62,632 bases of DNA, taken from Candidatus Saccharimonadota bacterium. Its GTDB lineage: Bacteria; Patescibacteriota; Saccharimonadia; Saccharimonadales; Saccharimonadaceae. The stretch covers positions 1-62,632 of the forward strand of contig JAFQYG010000004.1 in assembly GCA_017406565.1 (NCBI GenBank), read 5' to 3'. The notes under the pieces are model-generated. The model was given only the letters and a program-made list of their open reading frames with translations, made no database searches and was not told where the DNA came from. The position numbers and the translations under genes are program-made. This document shows positions 25,667 to 34,314 of the stretch, one piece after another. Positions within the stretch are counted from its first letter, which is position 1, and each line of letters opens with the position of its first letter.

Positions 25667-26112
25667 GCGATAGGCTTGCGGAAATAATTGGTGTCGTAAA
25701 TTTCGGCGCCTTTATTAAGATAGAATTGTTGCGCGGCTTCGCGACCATGGCCAGAGGTAAAGCAGAGTTCAGAGCAACCTTTCCCCTTGGCCCAACTTAG
25801 CATTGCTTTCCAGAGTTCGGAACCAATACCATATCCGCGATAGTTGGAATCTACAACAAAATCTTCTAGATAGGCAATTTTTCTAACGATTGGCCCCATA
25901 ACAATAGAGAGAGTGGCGATACCAATAATATCTTTATCGTCGGCGTAGACGACAAGCATATCGTGATAAGGGGAGTTGATGAGATCTTCAAACCATTCTT
26001 TGGGGATTTCGCCACGATCTTTGCCGCTGCGAGATAGTTGAATGAGCAATTCTCTGACGCGATTAGCAGTATCTTCGTCGTATTTATTTAGTGATTTGAC
26101 TTGGATTTTCAC
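25663..26112 (-). CDS. GNAT family N-acetyltransferase
   Basis: A 149-residue GNAT acetyltransferase. The acetyl-CoA loop is seen in YLEDFVVDSNYRGYGIGSEL (~80-99, R-G-x-G-I-G), followed by CSELCFTSGHGREAAQQFY and a C-terminal GAEIYDTNYFRKP. Such proteins acetylate a small-molecule or peptide amine; the substrate is not deducible. It overlaps glmM upstream by 4 nt (26109-26112) and shares its message. Confidence 0.9.
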   Translation of the reverse strand: MKIQVKSLNKYDEDTANRVRELLIQLSRSGKDRGEIPKEWFEDLINSPYHDMLVVYADDKDIIGIATLSIVMGPIVRKIAYLEDFVVDSNYRGYGIGSELWKAMLSWAKGKGCSELCFTSGHGREAAQQFYLNKGAEIYDTNYFRKPIA

Positions 26113-27425
26113 AGTATTTCTCCTAATTTATTTTTAAGCTCATTAGCTAGTATGGTGATGGCTTCTTCATCGTTCCCCCACATGGTAATGCGAATTAAGG
26201 GTTCGGTACCAGAGGGGCGAACGAGGAGGCGACCAGAAGTAGATTTGAGTTTTTCGTCATATTCTTCGAGAAGTTTTTTAGCGGTGGATTTGGTGGTGAG
26301 AGATTTTTTCTGTTCGGGAGTGGCTGATAGGTTAACGATGACTTGAGGAAATTTGGTGATGCTGCTAGTTAGTTCTTTGAGAGACTTAGATTTTTCATTG
26401 AGGATTTTGGTGATCATGAGACTGGTGAGCATACCGTCGCCGGTTGGTTCATTTGGTAAAATGATATGGCCGGACTGTTCTCCACCGAGTTTAATGTGTT
26501 TTTCATCCATTGCGGCTTTGACGTTAGCATCGCCGACTGCGGTGATTTCAACCTTAATATCCTTTTCTTTAGCCCAATTGAGTAAGCCTTGATTGACCAT
26601 TACAGTAGTAGCGATAGTTTTTAAATTAAGATAATCGGCTAAAATGGCGATGGTGTAGTCTCCGTCGATTTCTTCTCCGATTTCGTTGATGAACATACAG
26701 CGATCACCGTCGCCGTCGAAGGCGATGCCGAAATTGAGATGGTTATTTACGACAATGTCTCGGAGTGAATTAAGGTGAGTGCTACCACACTCATGATTGA
26801 TCTGTGTATTATAATTATCGTTAGAATGAATGAGTTCAACTTCAGCGCCTAGTTGTTCAAAAATAGTTTTATTGATGACACTAGTGGCGCCATTAGCGCA
26901 ATCAAGGCCGATTTTGAGGCCTTTAAAATCGCAATCTCCGATATAATCTAGGAGATGTTCCCTGTAGAGGTCAAGTGCTTCTTGGTGGATAGATTCACGT
27001 AGGCTAGGCGAAGCGGGAGTGTAGGATTTTTGTAACGATAGCTTTTTTTCAATGATTTCGCAGCCTTTGGGGCTTAATTTTTGGCCACTTTTTTCACCGC
27101 GTTCGAAAATTTTGATACCGTTATCCGTATATGGGTTATGAGAGGCTGTGACGTCGATGGCGAAGTCAAAGCCCATTTGGTAGAAGCAATAATTAATAGC
27201 AGGAGTTGGTAATACACCGGCATTGCTGTATTCTACGCCAAAGGTTTCGAGAGCAACTTCGAGATCGGCGAGAATCCACTCGGTAGATTCGCGGGTATCG
27301 CCGGCGATAAAAACTTTGATATTATCATTGGAATAATCGACTAATCCTTCGACGATAGATAAAATGAAGTTTTGTGTAAACTGATCGGCTGGTTGACGAA
27401 TACCGTCGGTGCCAAAATATTTCAT
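26109..27425 (-). CDS. glmM: phosphoglucosamine mutase-type phosphohexomutase
   Basis: A 438-residue alpha-D-phosphohexomutase. It has the GlmM-like opening MKYFGTDGIRQPAD, the phosphoserine loop TASHNP (about 113-118, preceded by DV), the metal loop DGDGDRC (~239-245) and the phosphate-binding RPSGTEPLIRI near the C-terminus. Converts glucosamine-6-P to glucosamine-1-P in UDP-GlcNAc synthesis; the closeness of glmS supports GlmM over phosphomannomutase. It is the middle gene of pta-glmM-GNAT, overlapping both neighbours by 4 nt. Confidence 0.85.
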   Translation of the reverse strand: MKYFGTDGIRQPADQFTQNFILSIVEGLVDYSNDNIKVFIAGDTRESTEWILADLEVALETFGVEYSNAGVLPTPAINYCFYQMGFDFAIDVTASHNPYTDNGIKIFERGEKSGQKLSPKGCEIIEKKLSLQKSYTPASPSLRESIHQEALDLYREHLLDYIGDCDFKGLKIGLDCANGATSVINKTIFEQLGAEVELIHSNDNYNTQINHECGSTHLNSLRDIVVNNHLNFGIAFDGDGDRCMFINEIGEEIDGDYTIAILADYLNLKTIATTVMVNQGLLNWAKEKDIKVEITAVGDANVKAAMDEKHIKLGGEQSGHIILPNEPTGDGMLTSLMITKILNEKSKSLKELTSSITKFPQVIVNLSATPEQKKSLTTKSTAKKLLEEYDEKLKSTSGRLLVRPSGTEPLIRITMWGNDEEAITILANELKNKLGEIL

Positions 27426-28168
27426 AGGAGACTCCTTAGAACTTTTATAGTTAATACAGTGTCGTTTATTGTACTACCACGAGAAAGGTCGGCGAGTGGA
27501 ATTTGGAATCCTTGAATAATGGGGCCAGCAATAGTGAAGCCGCCAAATTGTTCAAGAGATTTGTAGAGGATATTGCCAGAGTTTAGGTCTGGAGTGATGA
27601 GGATATTGGCATTACCTTTTAGGGGGCTGTTTGGGGCTTTTTTATTGGCGACGATAGGATTGATGGCAGCGTCGAGTTGGAGTTCTCCGTCAATAATCCA
27701 GTCAGGATGATTAGCTTTGATTTGATCTAAACAGAACTGGTATTTGATAAGATCAGGATTTTTACCACCAGAGCCGTGGGTGGAGTAGGAAAGAAGAGCA
27801 ATTTTGGGTTGATGATTTGTGTAGGTTTGGAAAGTTTTGGTAGTATCTTCGATGATAGTATAAAGATGTTCTTTGGAGGGGAGTTTATTAACTCCACCAT
27901 CAGCTAAGGCAAAAATTTTATTGCCTTTTTGGCAAATGAAACAACTGGAGAAGTAAGGCGATTTTAATGGAACGAAATGTTTATATGTGAGTAAAACGTC
28001 GCGCGAGGAATAATCTAGTCCAGAAATCATGGAATTAACATCATCTGTTTCTAGCATTGCGGCAGCTTGTTTGAGTGATTCTGCTGGGATAAACTCTATA
28101 TCTTTAAATTGTTTGATAGATTCTTTGGCGATTTGATTGGAGCTAAGCTCGGGAAAGATAATTTTCAT
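27422..28168 (-). CDS. pta: phosphate acetyltransferase-like protein, short form
   Basis: A 248-residue protein of the phosphate acetyl/butyryltransferase family. Signature parts are SYSTHGSGG, DGELQLDAAINP (~170-181), ANILITPDLNSGNILYK and GPIIQGFQIPLADLSRGS. It is clearly shorter than usual Pta (~330 residues); the N-terminal region is reduced. It would make acetyl phosphate from acetyl-CoA, giving ATP with acetate kinase, which is not in the window. TACAAT (complement 28175-28180) lies 6 nt before the ATG. First gene of the pta-glmM-GNAT unit. Confidence 0.85.
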   Translation of the reverse strand: MKIIFPELSSNQIAKESIKQFKDIEFIPAESLKQAAAMLETDDVNSMISGLDYSSRDVLLTYKHFVPLKSPYFSSCFICQKGNKIFALADGGVNKLPSKEHLYTIIEDTTKTFQTYTNHQPKIALLSYSTHGSGGKNPDLIKYQFCLDQIKANHPDWIIDGELQLDAAINPIVANKKAPNSPLKGNANILITPDLNSGNILYKSLEQFGGFTIAGPIIQGFQIPLADLSRGSTINDTVLTIKVLRSLL

Positions 28169-28216
28169 AGATACATTGTAACATTTTAGTAGTAGAATGA
28201 CAAAATAACCTGTAGT

Positions 28217-28245
28217 AAAAATAAGCCCCTAGGGGGCTTATTTTT
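28217..28245 (-). terminator. rho-independent terminator of dnaK
   Basis: Inverted repeat AATAAGCCCC/GGGGCTTATT flanked by A and T runs, 13 nt past the dnaK stop on the minus strand. Confidence 0.9.
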
Positions 28246-28257
28246 GTGTTGAAAGGA

Positions 28258-30150
28258 TTATTTGTCTACGACTTCGCCTTCGACTGGTTCGTCGTCGGAT
28301 TTGCTATCATCAGATTTTTTATCGTCTGATTTAGCATCTTCAGAAGCGGCTTGGTAGAGTTTAGCACCGATTGGCATGATTTTATCGGAAAGCTCTTTGG
28401 TGGCTTCTTCGAATTTATCTTTATCGGCATCGGTGTCGTTAAGAACTTTTTTAGCTTCTTCGACGGCGTTTTTGATAGTTTCCTTGTCTTCGTCGCTGAT
28501 TTTGTCCTTATATTCGTTAGGCATTTTTTCAGCTTGATAAATGGTGTTTTCTAGGTGGTTTTTGGCATCGACAGAATCCTTTTTCTTCTTGTCTTCTTCG
28601 GCGTGAGCTTCGGCTTCTTTTTGAGCCTTTTCGATATCCTCTTTACTCATATTGCCAGAGTTTTGGATGGTAATGGATTGTTCCTTGCCAGTGCCCTTGT
28701 CTTTGGCGGTGACATTTAAGATACCATTAGCATCAATATTGAAGGTGACTTCGATTTGCGGAATGCCACGAGGAGCCGGGGCAATGCCATCAAGGATGAA
28801 GCGACCGAGCGACTTGTTATCAGCGGCAAACTCACGTTCACCTTGAAGGACATGAATTTCTACTTGAGGTTGATTATCTGATGCGGTGGAGAAAACTTCA
28901 GACTTAGATGTAGGAATCGTGGTGTTGCGGTCGATTAATGGAGTGCGAACGCCGCCCATGGTTTCGATACCGAGAGTCAATGGAGTAACATCGAGTAGGA
29001 GGATGTCTTTGACATCACCTTGGAGGACGCCGCCCTGAATAGCAGCACCGACAGCCACGACTTCGTCTGGGTTAACACCTTGCATTGGGTCTTTGCCGAA
29101 AATGGATTTGACCTTTTCGATAACGGCAGGCATACGAGTCATACCGCCAACCATGACAATCTCATTGATATCTTTGGTTTCGAGTTTGGCATCTTTCAAA
29201 GCTTTTTTGACTGGTCCTTCAAGACGATCTAACAAATCTGAAACTAACTCTTCGAGTTTGGCGCGGGTTAAAGTATATTCGAAATGTTTTGGACCGTCGG
29301 CATCAGCAGACAAGAACGGAAGGTTGATGTCGGTAGAAGTACTGGATGATAGTTCCTTTTTGGCTTTTTCGGCTTCGTCTTTGACGCGTTGCATAGCAGC
29401 GGCGTCTTTTTTGATGTCGATACCAGATTCTTTTTTAAATTCGTCGACGAGGAAGTTGACAAGGATATTATCGAAATCTTCACCACCGAGGTGAGTATCA
29501 CCATTGGTGGACATCACTTCGAAGACGCCATCGCCGAGTTCGAGAATAGATACATCAAAAGTACCACCACCAAGGTCGAAGACAACGATTTTTTCGTCTT
29601 TTTTGGATTCGAGACCATAAGCTAATGCGGCAGCGGTTGGCTCGTTGATAATTCTCTTTACTTCGAGGCCAGCAATCTTACCTGCGTCTTTGGTAGCTTG
29701 GCGTTGAGAGTCATCGAAGTAAGCTGGTACAGTAATAATGGCTTCGGTAACGGGTTCACCAAGGAAAGCTTCTGCATCAGCTTTGATTTTACTTAAGACC
29801 ATTGCGCTAATTTCTTCTGGAGTGTATTCTTTGCCATCCATTTCGACGGCTACACCGTTGCCTTTTTTGACGATTTTATATGGGCTGATATCGAGATCGT
29901 GTTTGACTTCTTTATCAGTGAACTTGCGGCCAATTAAGCGCTTGATACCGTAAATAGTATTTTTTGGGTTAGTAACGCGTTGACGTTGGGCAACTTTACC
30001 TACTAAGCGCTCACCTTTTTTGGTGACAGCGACCACTGATGGAGTAGTGCGATCTCCTTCTGCATTAGTGATAACTTCAGGTTTGCCTGCAACCATGTAG
30101 GCAAAAGCTGAGTTGGTGGTTCCTAAATCTATACCGATGATTTTACTCAT
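28258..30150 (-). CDS. dnaK: molecular chaperone DnaK (Hsp70)
   Basis: A 630-residue Hsp70. The N-terminus [41 protein letters not shown] and [11 protein letters not shown] mark the ATPase domain; the substrate domain and an acidic, Lys/Asp-rich tail follow. Folds proteins with DnaJ and GrpE, neither of which is next to it here. Upstream are two CIRCE operators and a consensus promoter, so it is under HrcA heat-shock control. Own terminator at 28217-28245. Confidence 0.98.
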   Translation of the reverse strand: MSKIIGIDLGTTNSAFAYMVAGKPEVITNAEGDRTTPSVVAVTKKGERLVGKVAQRQRVTNPKNTIYGIKRLIGRKFTDKEVKHDLDISPYKIVKKGNGVAVEMDGKEYTPEEISAMVLSKIKADAEAFLGEPVTEAIITVPAYFDDSQRQATKDAGKIAGLEVKRIINEPTAAALAYGLESKKDEKIVVFDLGGGTFDVSILELGDGVFEVMSTNGDTHLGGEDFDNILVNFLVDEFKKESGIDIKKDAAAMQRVKDEAEKAKKELSSSTSTDINLPFLSADADGPKHFEYTLTRAKLEELVSDLLDRLEGPVKKALKDAKLETKDINEIVMVGGMTRMPAVIEKVKSIFGKDPMQGVNPDEVVAVGAAIQGGVLQGDVKDILLLDVTPLTLGIETMGGVRTPLIDRNTTIPTSKSEVFSTASDNQPQVEIHVLQGEREFAADNKSLGRFILDGIAPAPRGIPQIEVTFNIDANGILNVTAKDKGTGKEQSITIQNSGNMSKEDIEKAQKEAEAHAEEDKKKKDSVDAKNHLENTIYQAEKMPNEYKDKISDEDKETIKNAVEEAKKVLNDTDADKDKFEEATKELSDKIMPIGAKLYQAASEDAKSDDKKSDDSKSDDEPVEGEVVDK

Positions 30151-30174
30151 TATTCCTCACTTTCGTTAATTTTG

Positions 30175-30201
30175 TTGGCACTCGTGTATGTAGAGTGCTA
30201 A
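30175..30201. promoter_or_regulatory. CIRCE operator 1 (HrcA site)
   Basis: TTGGCACTC, 9-nt spacer, GAGTGCTAA: 17 of 18 arm positions match the CIRCE consensus. It lies 25 nt from the dnaK start, downstream of the -10 box, where HrcA would block transcription. Confidence 0.95.
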
Positions 30202-30210
30202 TTAATATCT

Positions 30211-30239
30211 ATTGTAGCGCATTGGCACTTTGTTGTCAA
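30211..30239 (-). promoter_or_regulatory. dnaK promoter
   Basis: Minus-strand TTGACA (complement 30234-30239), 17 nt, TACAAT (complement 30211-30216). The -35 box falls in the spacer of CIRCE 2 and the transcript start near CIRCE 1, so both operators would occlude it. Confidence 0.85.
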
Positions 30240-30248
30240 GAGTGCTAA
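30222..30248. promoter_or_regulatory. CIRCE operator 2 (HrcA site)
   Basis: TTGGCACTT, 9-nt spacer, GAGTGCTAA: 16 of 18 arm positions match consensus. Its far edge is 44 nt from the ruvB start, so HrcA might also affect ruvB. Confidence 0.9.
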
Positions 30249-30291
30249 TACAGAGGTAAAATAAAAAAAGATAATATGATATAATGGTGGT

Positions 30292-31314
30292 ATGGCAATA
30301 GAGAGGTTAGTGGAGCCAACGGCTGAATCGAATGATAAGGAAGAAGAACGAATTGAAATTTCGCTTCGTCCGGTGACTTTTGATGAATATATTGGACAGG
30401 AGCACCTGAAGAATAATCTTCGTCTGGCAATAGATGCAGTAAAAAAACGGAATGATGGTTCATCGCTTGATCATATACTATTGTATGGTCCACCTGGTCT
30501 TGGTAAAACGACAATGGCAGGAGTAATTGCACATGAACTTGGGGCATCTCTTAGAGTGACTTCGGGTCCAGCGATAGAGAGAGCGGGTGATTTGGCTTCA
30601 ATTTTAACTAATCTGCAAGATGGGGATGTGTTGTTTATTGATGAGATTCACCGTTTGCGACGGGCAGTAGAAGAAGTGCTTTACTCAGCGATGGAAGATT
30701 ATAAATTGGATATTGTGATAGGGAAAGGTCCAGCGGCGAGATCAGTGCGATTAGATTTGCCGCATTTTACAGTGATAGGAGCGACCACACGGACTGGTTC
30801 TCTGGCGGGACCACTCAGAGATAGATTTGGAATAATACATCGTTTGGAATATTATAAAGAACCAGAAATTGAACAGATTATTAAACGAACAGCAGGAATT
30901 TTAAAAACTGAGATCAAACCAGAAGCTTGTGAACTTTTGGCAACACGTTCGAGATTAACACCGAGGATTGCGAACCGTTTGTTTAAGAGAGTAAGAGATT
31001 ATGCAGATGTAAATGGTGATGGGATAATCGATACGGTGATCGCAAAAAATGCACTTGATTTGATGGAGATAGATTATTTGGGACTAGATCCGGCAGATAG
31101 AAATATGCTGAATTTGATGTATGAGAATTATGGCGATAGGCCGGTGGGGCTGACAACAATCGCTGCACTAACGGGGGACGAGCCAACCACAATTGAAGAT
31201 TTTTATGAACCATATTTAATGCAAATGGGACTTTTGGCACGTACTCCTAAAGGTAGAGTGGTAACTGAGAAAGGTAAAAAGCATTTAGAGGAGGATAAAA
31301 GATCGAAAAAATAA
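30292..31314 (+). CDS. ruvB: Holliday junction branch migration helicase RuvB
   Basis: A 340-residue AAA+ motor of the RuvABC system. It has [15 protein letters not shown], Walker [10 protein letters not shown] (~66-74), Walker [10 protein letters not shown], the [18 protein letters not shown] sensor region and the C-terminal winged helix with [18 protein letters not shown]. Length is typical. It drives branch migration of recombination junctions. TATAAT (30280-30285) lies 6 nt before the ATG, predicted leaderless. It is divergent from dnaK and shares the CIRCE-bearing gap. Confidence 0.97.
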   Translation: MAIERLVEPTAESNDKEEERIEISLRPVTFDEYIGQEHLKNNLRLAIDAVKKRNDGSSLDHILLYGPPGLGKTTMAGVIAHELGASLRVTSGPAIERAGDLASILTNLQDGDVLFIDEIHRLRRAVEEVLYSAMEDYKLDIVIGKGPAARSVRLDLPHFTVIGATTRTGSLAGPLRDRFGIIHRLEYYKEPEIEQIIKRTAGILKTEIKPEACELLATRSRLTPRIANRLFKRVRDYADVNGDGIIDTVIAKNALDLMEIDYLGLDPADRNMLNLMYENYGDRPVGLTTIAALTGDEPTTIEDFYEPYLMQMGLLARTPKGRVVTEKGKKHLEEDKRSKK

Positions 31315-31385
31315 CACTATTTTAAGAGGTTGGTATTTACAAAAACCATAAATTAATGTATAATATATTAAAGGAGCTATTAATT

Positions 31386-31961
31386 ATGGACGAGAATTTG
31401 GCAAAGATACGCCACGAGCGTAGCAAAAAAGATTTTCCGATGCTTAATCTCGAAGATGATGAATACGTTGAGTATGCTTTTAAGAGAGCTAATATCTGTC
31501 TAATGCTAATTATGGCAGGTACAGGGATTGGCGTGATAATTATATTATTAGGGTTCTTATTAGTGTTACTTGGTCAATCAATGATTGATGAAATGGGTAA
31601 AAGATTTCTGTTTATTATGTTGTTTGCATTGTTTGCGTCTGTGATAATAATTAGAATTGTAGCAATCAAAACTTATCATGGGAACAGATTGTTTATCACT
31701 AATCAGAGAATAGTGCAACATTTGATGACTTCATTAGTGTCTTCATCGGTTAACGCAATTGATTTGACTGGTGTAGAAGATGTAAGCTTCCGTCAGGACG
31801 GGATTTTGCCGAGGATATTCCATTATGGAACGCTTCGTTTAGCAACGGTAGGTGATGAAACTACCTATACTTTCAAATACTCGGATATTTCGCCAGAAGA
31901 TATGAAGGCAATATCGAAAATGATTACGGATGCTAAAAAGAGAAATAAGAAAAACGATTAA
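31386..31961 (+). CDS. bacterial PH domain membrane protein
   Basis: A 191-residue protein with two membrane helices (about 38-62 and 75-97) followed by a bacterial PH-type domain: YHGNRLFITNQRIVQHL, IDLTGVEDVSFRQDG and YGTLRLATVGDETTYTFKY are the family's strands. The start at 31386 follows AAAGGAG; an upstream in-frame ATG at 31356 lies inside the promoter. Function of these domains is not defined; they are common in small-genome bacteria. Confidence 0.75.
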   Translation: MDENLAKIRHERSKKDFPMLNLEDDEYVEYAFKRANICLMLIMAGTGIGVIIILLGFLLVLLGQSMIDEMGKRFLFIMLFALFASVIIIRIVAIKTYHGNRLFITNQRIVQHLMTSLVSSSVNAIDLTGVEDVSFRQDGILPRIFHYGTLRLATVGDETTYTFKYSDISPEDMKAISKMITDAKKRNKKND

Positions 31962-31963
31962 AT

Positions 31964-31995
31964 AAAAAAATAACCAGCTGAGGCTGGTTATTTTA
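31964..31995. terminator. bidirectional terminator
   Basis: Stem ATAACCAGC/GCTGGTTAT, loop TGAG, with A and T runs. It serves both the PH gene and the convergent pilin gene, whose stop codon lies in the T run. Confidence 0.9.
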
Positions 31996-32382
31996 GTTGC
32001 GACTGTATTTGACGTAGGTGTCTTCTTTTTCGAGGGTGGCTTTCAAAGTGTATTCTTTGCATTTTCCATCTTTGCAATCGGCGGGATCGTATGAATAAGA
32101 ACTACCGGCGGTACCCAGATTAATACCAAAAGGATCGGTCCAAAGAGCGGGATCGATGACTTTGATGTTTTCTTCGGAAATTTGTTCTGGATAATAATTA
32201 TGTTCTTTATAGAAGCTTTCTTCTAGAGCATAATACATAGCATTAATAGCGGTTTTACGTTTTTCATCGCGATCCATTGCATCAATATTGGCTTTTTGGA
32301 TGAAAAAGAAAATGAAAAGAAGGCTGACGAAAACGCCAACGATAATCACTTCTAAAATTGTAAAACCTTGTTTTTTGTTCAT
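31993..32382 (-). CDS. type IV pilin-like protein
   Basis: A 129-residue pseudopilin. The prepilin motif KQGFTILEVIIVG gives cleavage after Gly6 and Glu5 of the mature protein (Glu11), followed by a hydrophobic helix to ~28. The C-terminal domain has a Cys pair (DCKDGKC). It would be built into a pilus or DNA-uptake fibre by PilB-type ATPase (44861) and assist ComEC (32864). TATAAT is at the complement of 32395-32400, 12 nt before the ATG. Confidence 0.85.
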   Translation of the reverse strand: MNKKQGFTILEVIIVGVFVSLLFIFFFIQKANIDAMDRDEKRKTAINAMYYALEESFYKEHNYYPEQISEENIKVIDPALWTDPFGINLGTAGSSYSYDPADCKDGKCKEYTLKATLEKEDTYVKYSRN

Positions 32383-32402
32383 AGATTAAATTGCATTATA
32401 CT

Positions 32403-32479
32403 TGGTAGTACCGACTGGGATCGAACCAGTGACCTTGGGCTTATGAGTCCCACGCTCTAACCAACTGAGCTACGGTACC
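32403..32479 (-). tRNA. tRNA-Met (CAT)
   Basis: A 77-nt cloverleaf with encoded CCA. Acceptor GGTACCG/CGGTACT starts with a G-U pair. Anticodon loop CTCATAA gives CAT. Elongator Met is most likely, but tRNA-Ile with modified CAT cannot be excluded by eye. Confidence 0.93.
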
Positions 32480-32503
32480 ATGTTTTAATTATATCATATA
32501 TAT

Positions 32504-32580
32504 TGGTACGCCCGGCACGATTCGAACGTGTGGCCTTCAGTTCCGGAAACTGATGCTCTATCCAACTGAGCTACGGGCGC
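32504..32580 (-). tRNA. tRNA-Arg (CCG)
   Basis: A 77-nt cloverleaf, acceptor GCGCCCG/CGGGCGT, anticodon loop TTCCGGA (CCG, reads CGG), CCA encoded. Only ~24 nt separate it from the Met tRNA on the same strand. Confidence 0.93.
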
Positions 32581-32675
32581 GTATCGTACGTGCGTGTTAT
32601 TATTATAACATACTGAAAAACTATGTGACCATGGTGTATTTGACAGGAGGGAAATCTTCTATCCATTCTAAAACG

Positions 32676-32701
32676 AAAAACGAGAATATATTCTCGTTTT
32701 T
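32676..32701. terminator. terminator after tRNA-Arg (TCG)
   Basis: AAAAACGAGAATATATTCTCG followed by TTTTT, immediately 3' of the minus-strand tRNA-Arg (TCG). Confidence 0.8.
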
Positions 32702-32706
32702 AATTT

Positions 32707-32783
32707 TGGTACACCGGGAGGGACTCGAACCCACGACCCTCTGTTCCGAAGACAGATGCTCTAATCCACTGAGCTACCGGTGC
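32707..32783 (-). tRNA. tRNA-Arg (TCG)
   Basis: A 77-nt cloverleaf, acceptor GCACCGG/CCGGTGT, anticodon loop CTTCGGA (TCG), CCA encoded. A U34 tRNA for CGN together with the CCG tRNA suggests Arg decoding without the usual inosine ACG tRNA, although ACG could be elsewhere. Confidence 0.92.
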
Positions 32784-32863
32784 TTAGCATGATTATAACA
32801 TAATTCTATCTGTTTGGGTAGGCGGTGGTTGTAAAAGGGTATAGGCTGTGATAGAGAAAAAAC

Positions 32864-34306
32864 ATGCTGAAGAGAATGTGGGGTTTTGTGCATCAATCGT
32901 ATTTGGTGATTGCATTGGCGGTTGGGATTGTAGTTGGAGCGATATTGGCGATAGTGTTTCGAGTGAATTATTTTAACTCACCGGTTTGGTTGGCGGTGGT
33001 AATTATGATTTTGACGGCTGTTTATTTAAGACCCCGATTGATTTTTATTGGGATTGTTTTTGTTGTTGGAATGGTTTTAGTATTCTTTCGTGTATCGAGT
33101 CAGTTAATTGGCGAAAATTATATTCGACAGTTTTGGGGTCAGACGATAAAGGTGACAGGGATTGTAGAAGCAGACCCAAATTCTGATGAAAGTGCGACAA
33201 AGCTAAAAATAAGCAATCTGAAATTTGGGAAAGAAGAAAAACAAACGCAGGGGATCATCTATATTTCTTTAAAACATAATGAAAAAGTGCGACGAGCTGA
33301 TGAAGTGGTATTTGAAGGAAAACTATCGGAAGGTTTTGGAATTTATGCGGGATATATGTATCGGCCGTATTTAAAAAGAATTAAGAGGGCGGAACCAAAA
33401 GATACAGTACTTTTAATTAGGGACACTTTTTCTGAGCGGATAAAAAGATTAATTCCAGAACCAGAGGTCAATTTAGGTTTGTCTTATCTTTTGGGAATGA
33501 AGGCAGGTTTGCCAGAAGATTTAAGCGAAAACTTAAGAATAGTTGGATTAACGCATATTGTAGTAGCGTCTGGCGCACATTTGTCGATATTGGTTGGAAT
33601 TGCGTGGAAGATATTTGGTAAACTATCTAGATTTGCGGGATTATTTTTTTCGATAGGTTTTGTTTTATTTTTTATGTGCATGGTAGGATGGACACCTTCG
33701 ATATTGAGAGCTGGGGTGATGGCGATTTTGTCACTTATCACTTGGTATTGTGGCAGAAAAATGGAACCTTGGCGATTGATATTAATCACGATGGCATTTA
33801 CGTTGATGCTAAATCCAATGTTTTTAATAAATTTGGGATGGCTTCTATCGTTTGCGTCGTATGCTGGAATAATGATTTTGGGACCTAGGCTGATAGAGTT
33901 CTTTTATGGAGTAAAAAAACCAGGGTTTATTGCATCTACGATATTAGTAACAATTAGTGCAACTTTGATGACGTTACCAATTTCTTTGTATTTTTATGGA
34001 ACGCTGTCATTGATATCGGTGCTGGCTAACTTATTGATATTACCAACTTTGTCAGCGGCGATGGGATGTGTATTTATGGCGGGTGTGGTAGCAGGAATTC
34101 CTGGAGTGGAACAGTTGGTAGGATATGTTGCGACAAAAATCCTAGATTTTCATATTATTGTAATTGAGTTTTTTGGTGGGATGAAAGAATTTATGGTAGA
34201 GATATCACCGTATCAGATTTGGGTGTTTACGTTGTATGTTATTATTTTGGCACCATTTTTATTAAAATGGATTTATCGAAAAAGAAAAATAACAAGTGTG
34301 CTATAA
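32864..34306 (+). CDS. comEC: ComEC/Rec2 DNA-uptake channel, without metallo-hydrolase domain
   Basis: A 480-residue polytopic protein with an N-terminal OB-like soluble domain (~90-175) and the Competence domain: LGMKAGLPEDLSENLRIVGL, THIVVASGAHLSILVG, MVGWTPSILRAGVMA and LGWLLSFASYAGIMILGP. It passes one DNA strand across the membrane. Long ComEC proteins (~700-800 residues) end in a metallo-beta-lactamase domain, which is missing; the gene stops at a Lys/Arg-rich tail. The ATG at 32864 lies 17 nt after GGCTGTGATAG, with no strong ribosome site. Its end is 8 nt before the next ATG. Confidence 0.9.
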   Translation: MLKRMWGFVHQSYLVIALAVGIVVGAILAIVFRVNYFNSPVWLAVVIMILTAVYLRPRLIFIGIVFVVGMVLVFFRVSSQLIGENYIRQFWGQTIKVTGIVEADPNSDESATKLKISNLKFGKEEKQTQGIIYISLKHNEKVRRADEVVFEGKLSEGFGIYAGYMYRPYLKRIKRAEPKDTVLLIRDTFSERIKRLIPEPEVNLGLSYLLGMKAGLPEDLSENLRIVGLTHIVVASGAHLSILVGIAWKIFGKLSRFAGLFFSIGFVLFFMCMVGWTPSILRAGVMAILSLITWYCGRKMEPWRLILITMAFTLMLNPMFLINLGWLLSFASYAGIMILGPRLIEFFYGVKKPGFIASTILVTISATLMTLPISLYFYGTLSLISVLANLLILPTLSAAMGCVFMAGVVAGIPGVEQLVGYVATKILDFHIIVIEFFGGMKEFMVEISPYQIWVFTLYVIILAPFLLKWIYRKRKITSVL

Positions 34307-34314
34307 TCATAAGC

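Noticed and set aside
32553-32792. 79-residue plus-strand frame
   Set aside because: It runs across two tRNA genes on the opposite strand and their terminator.
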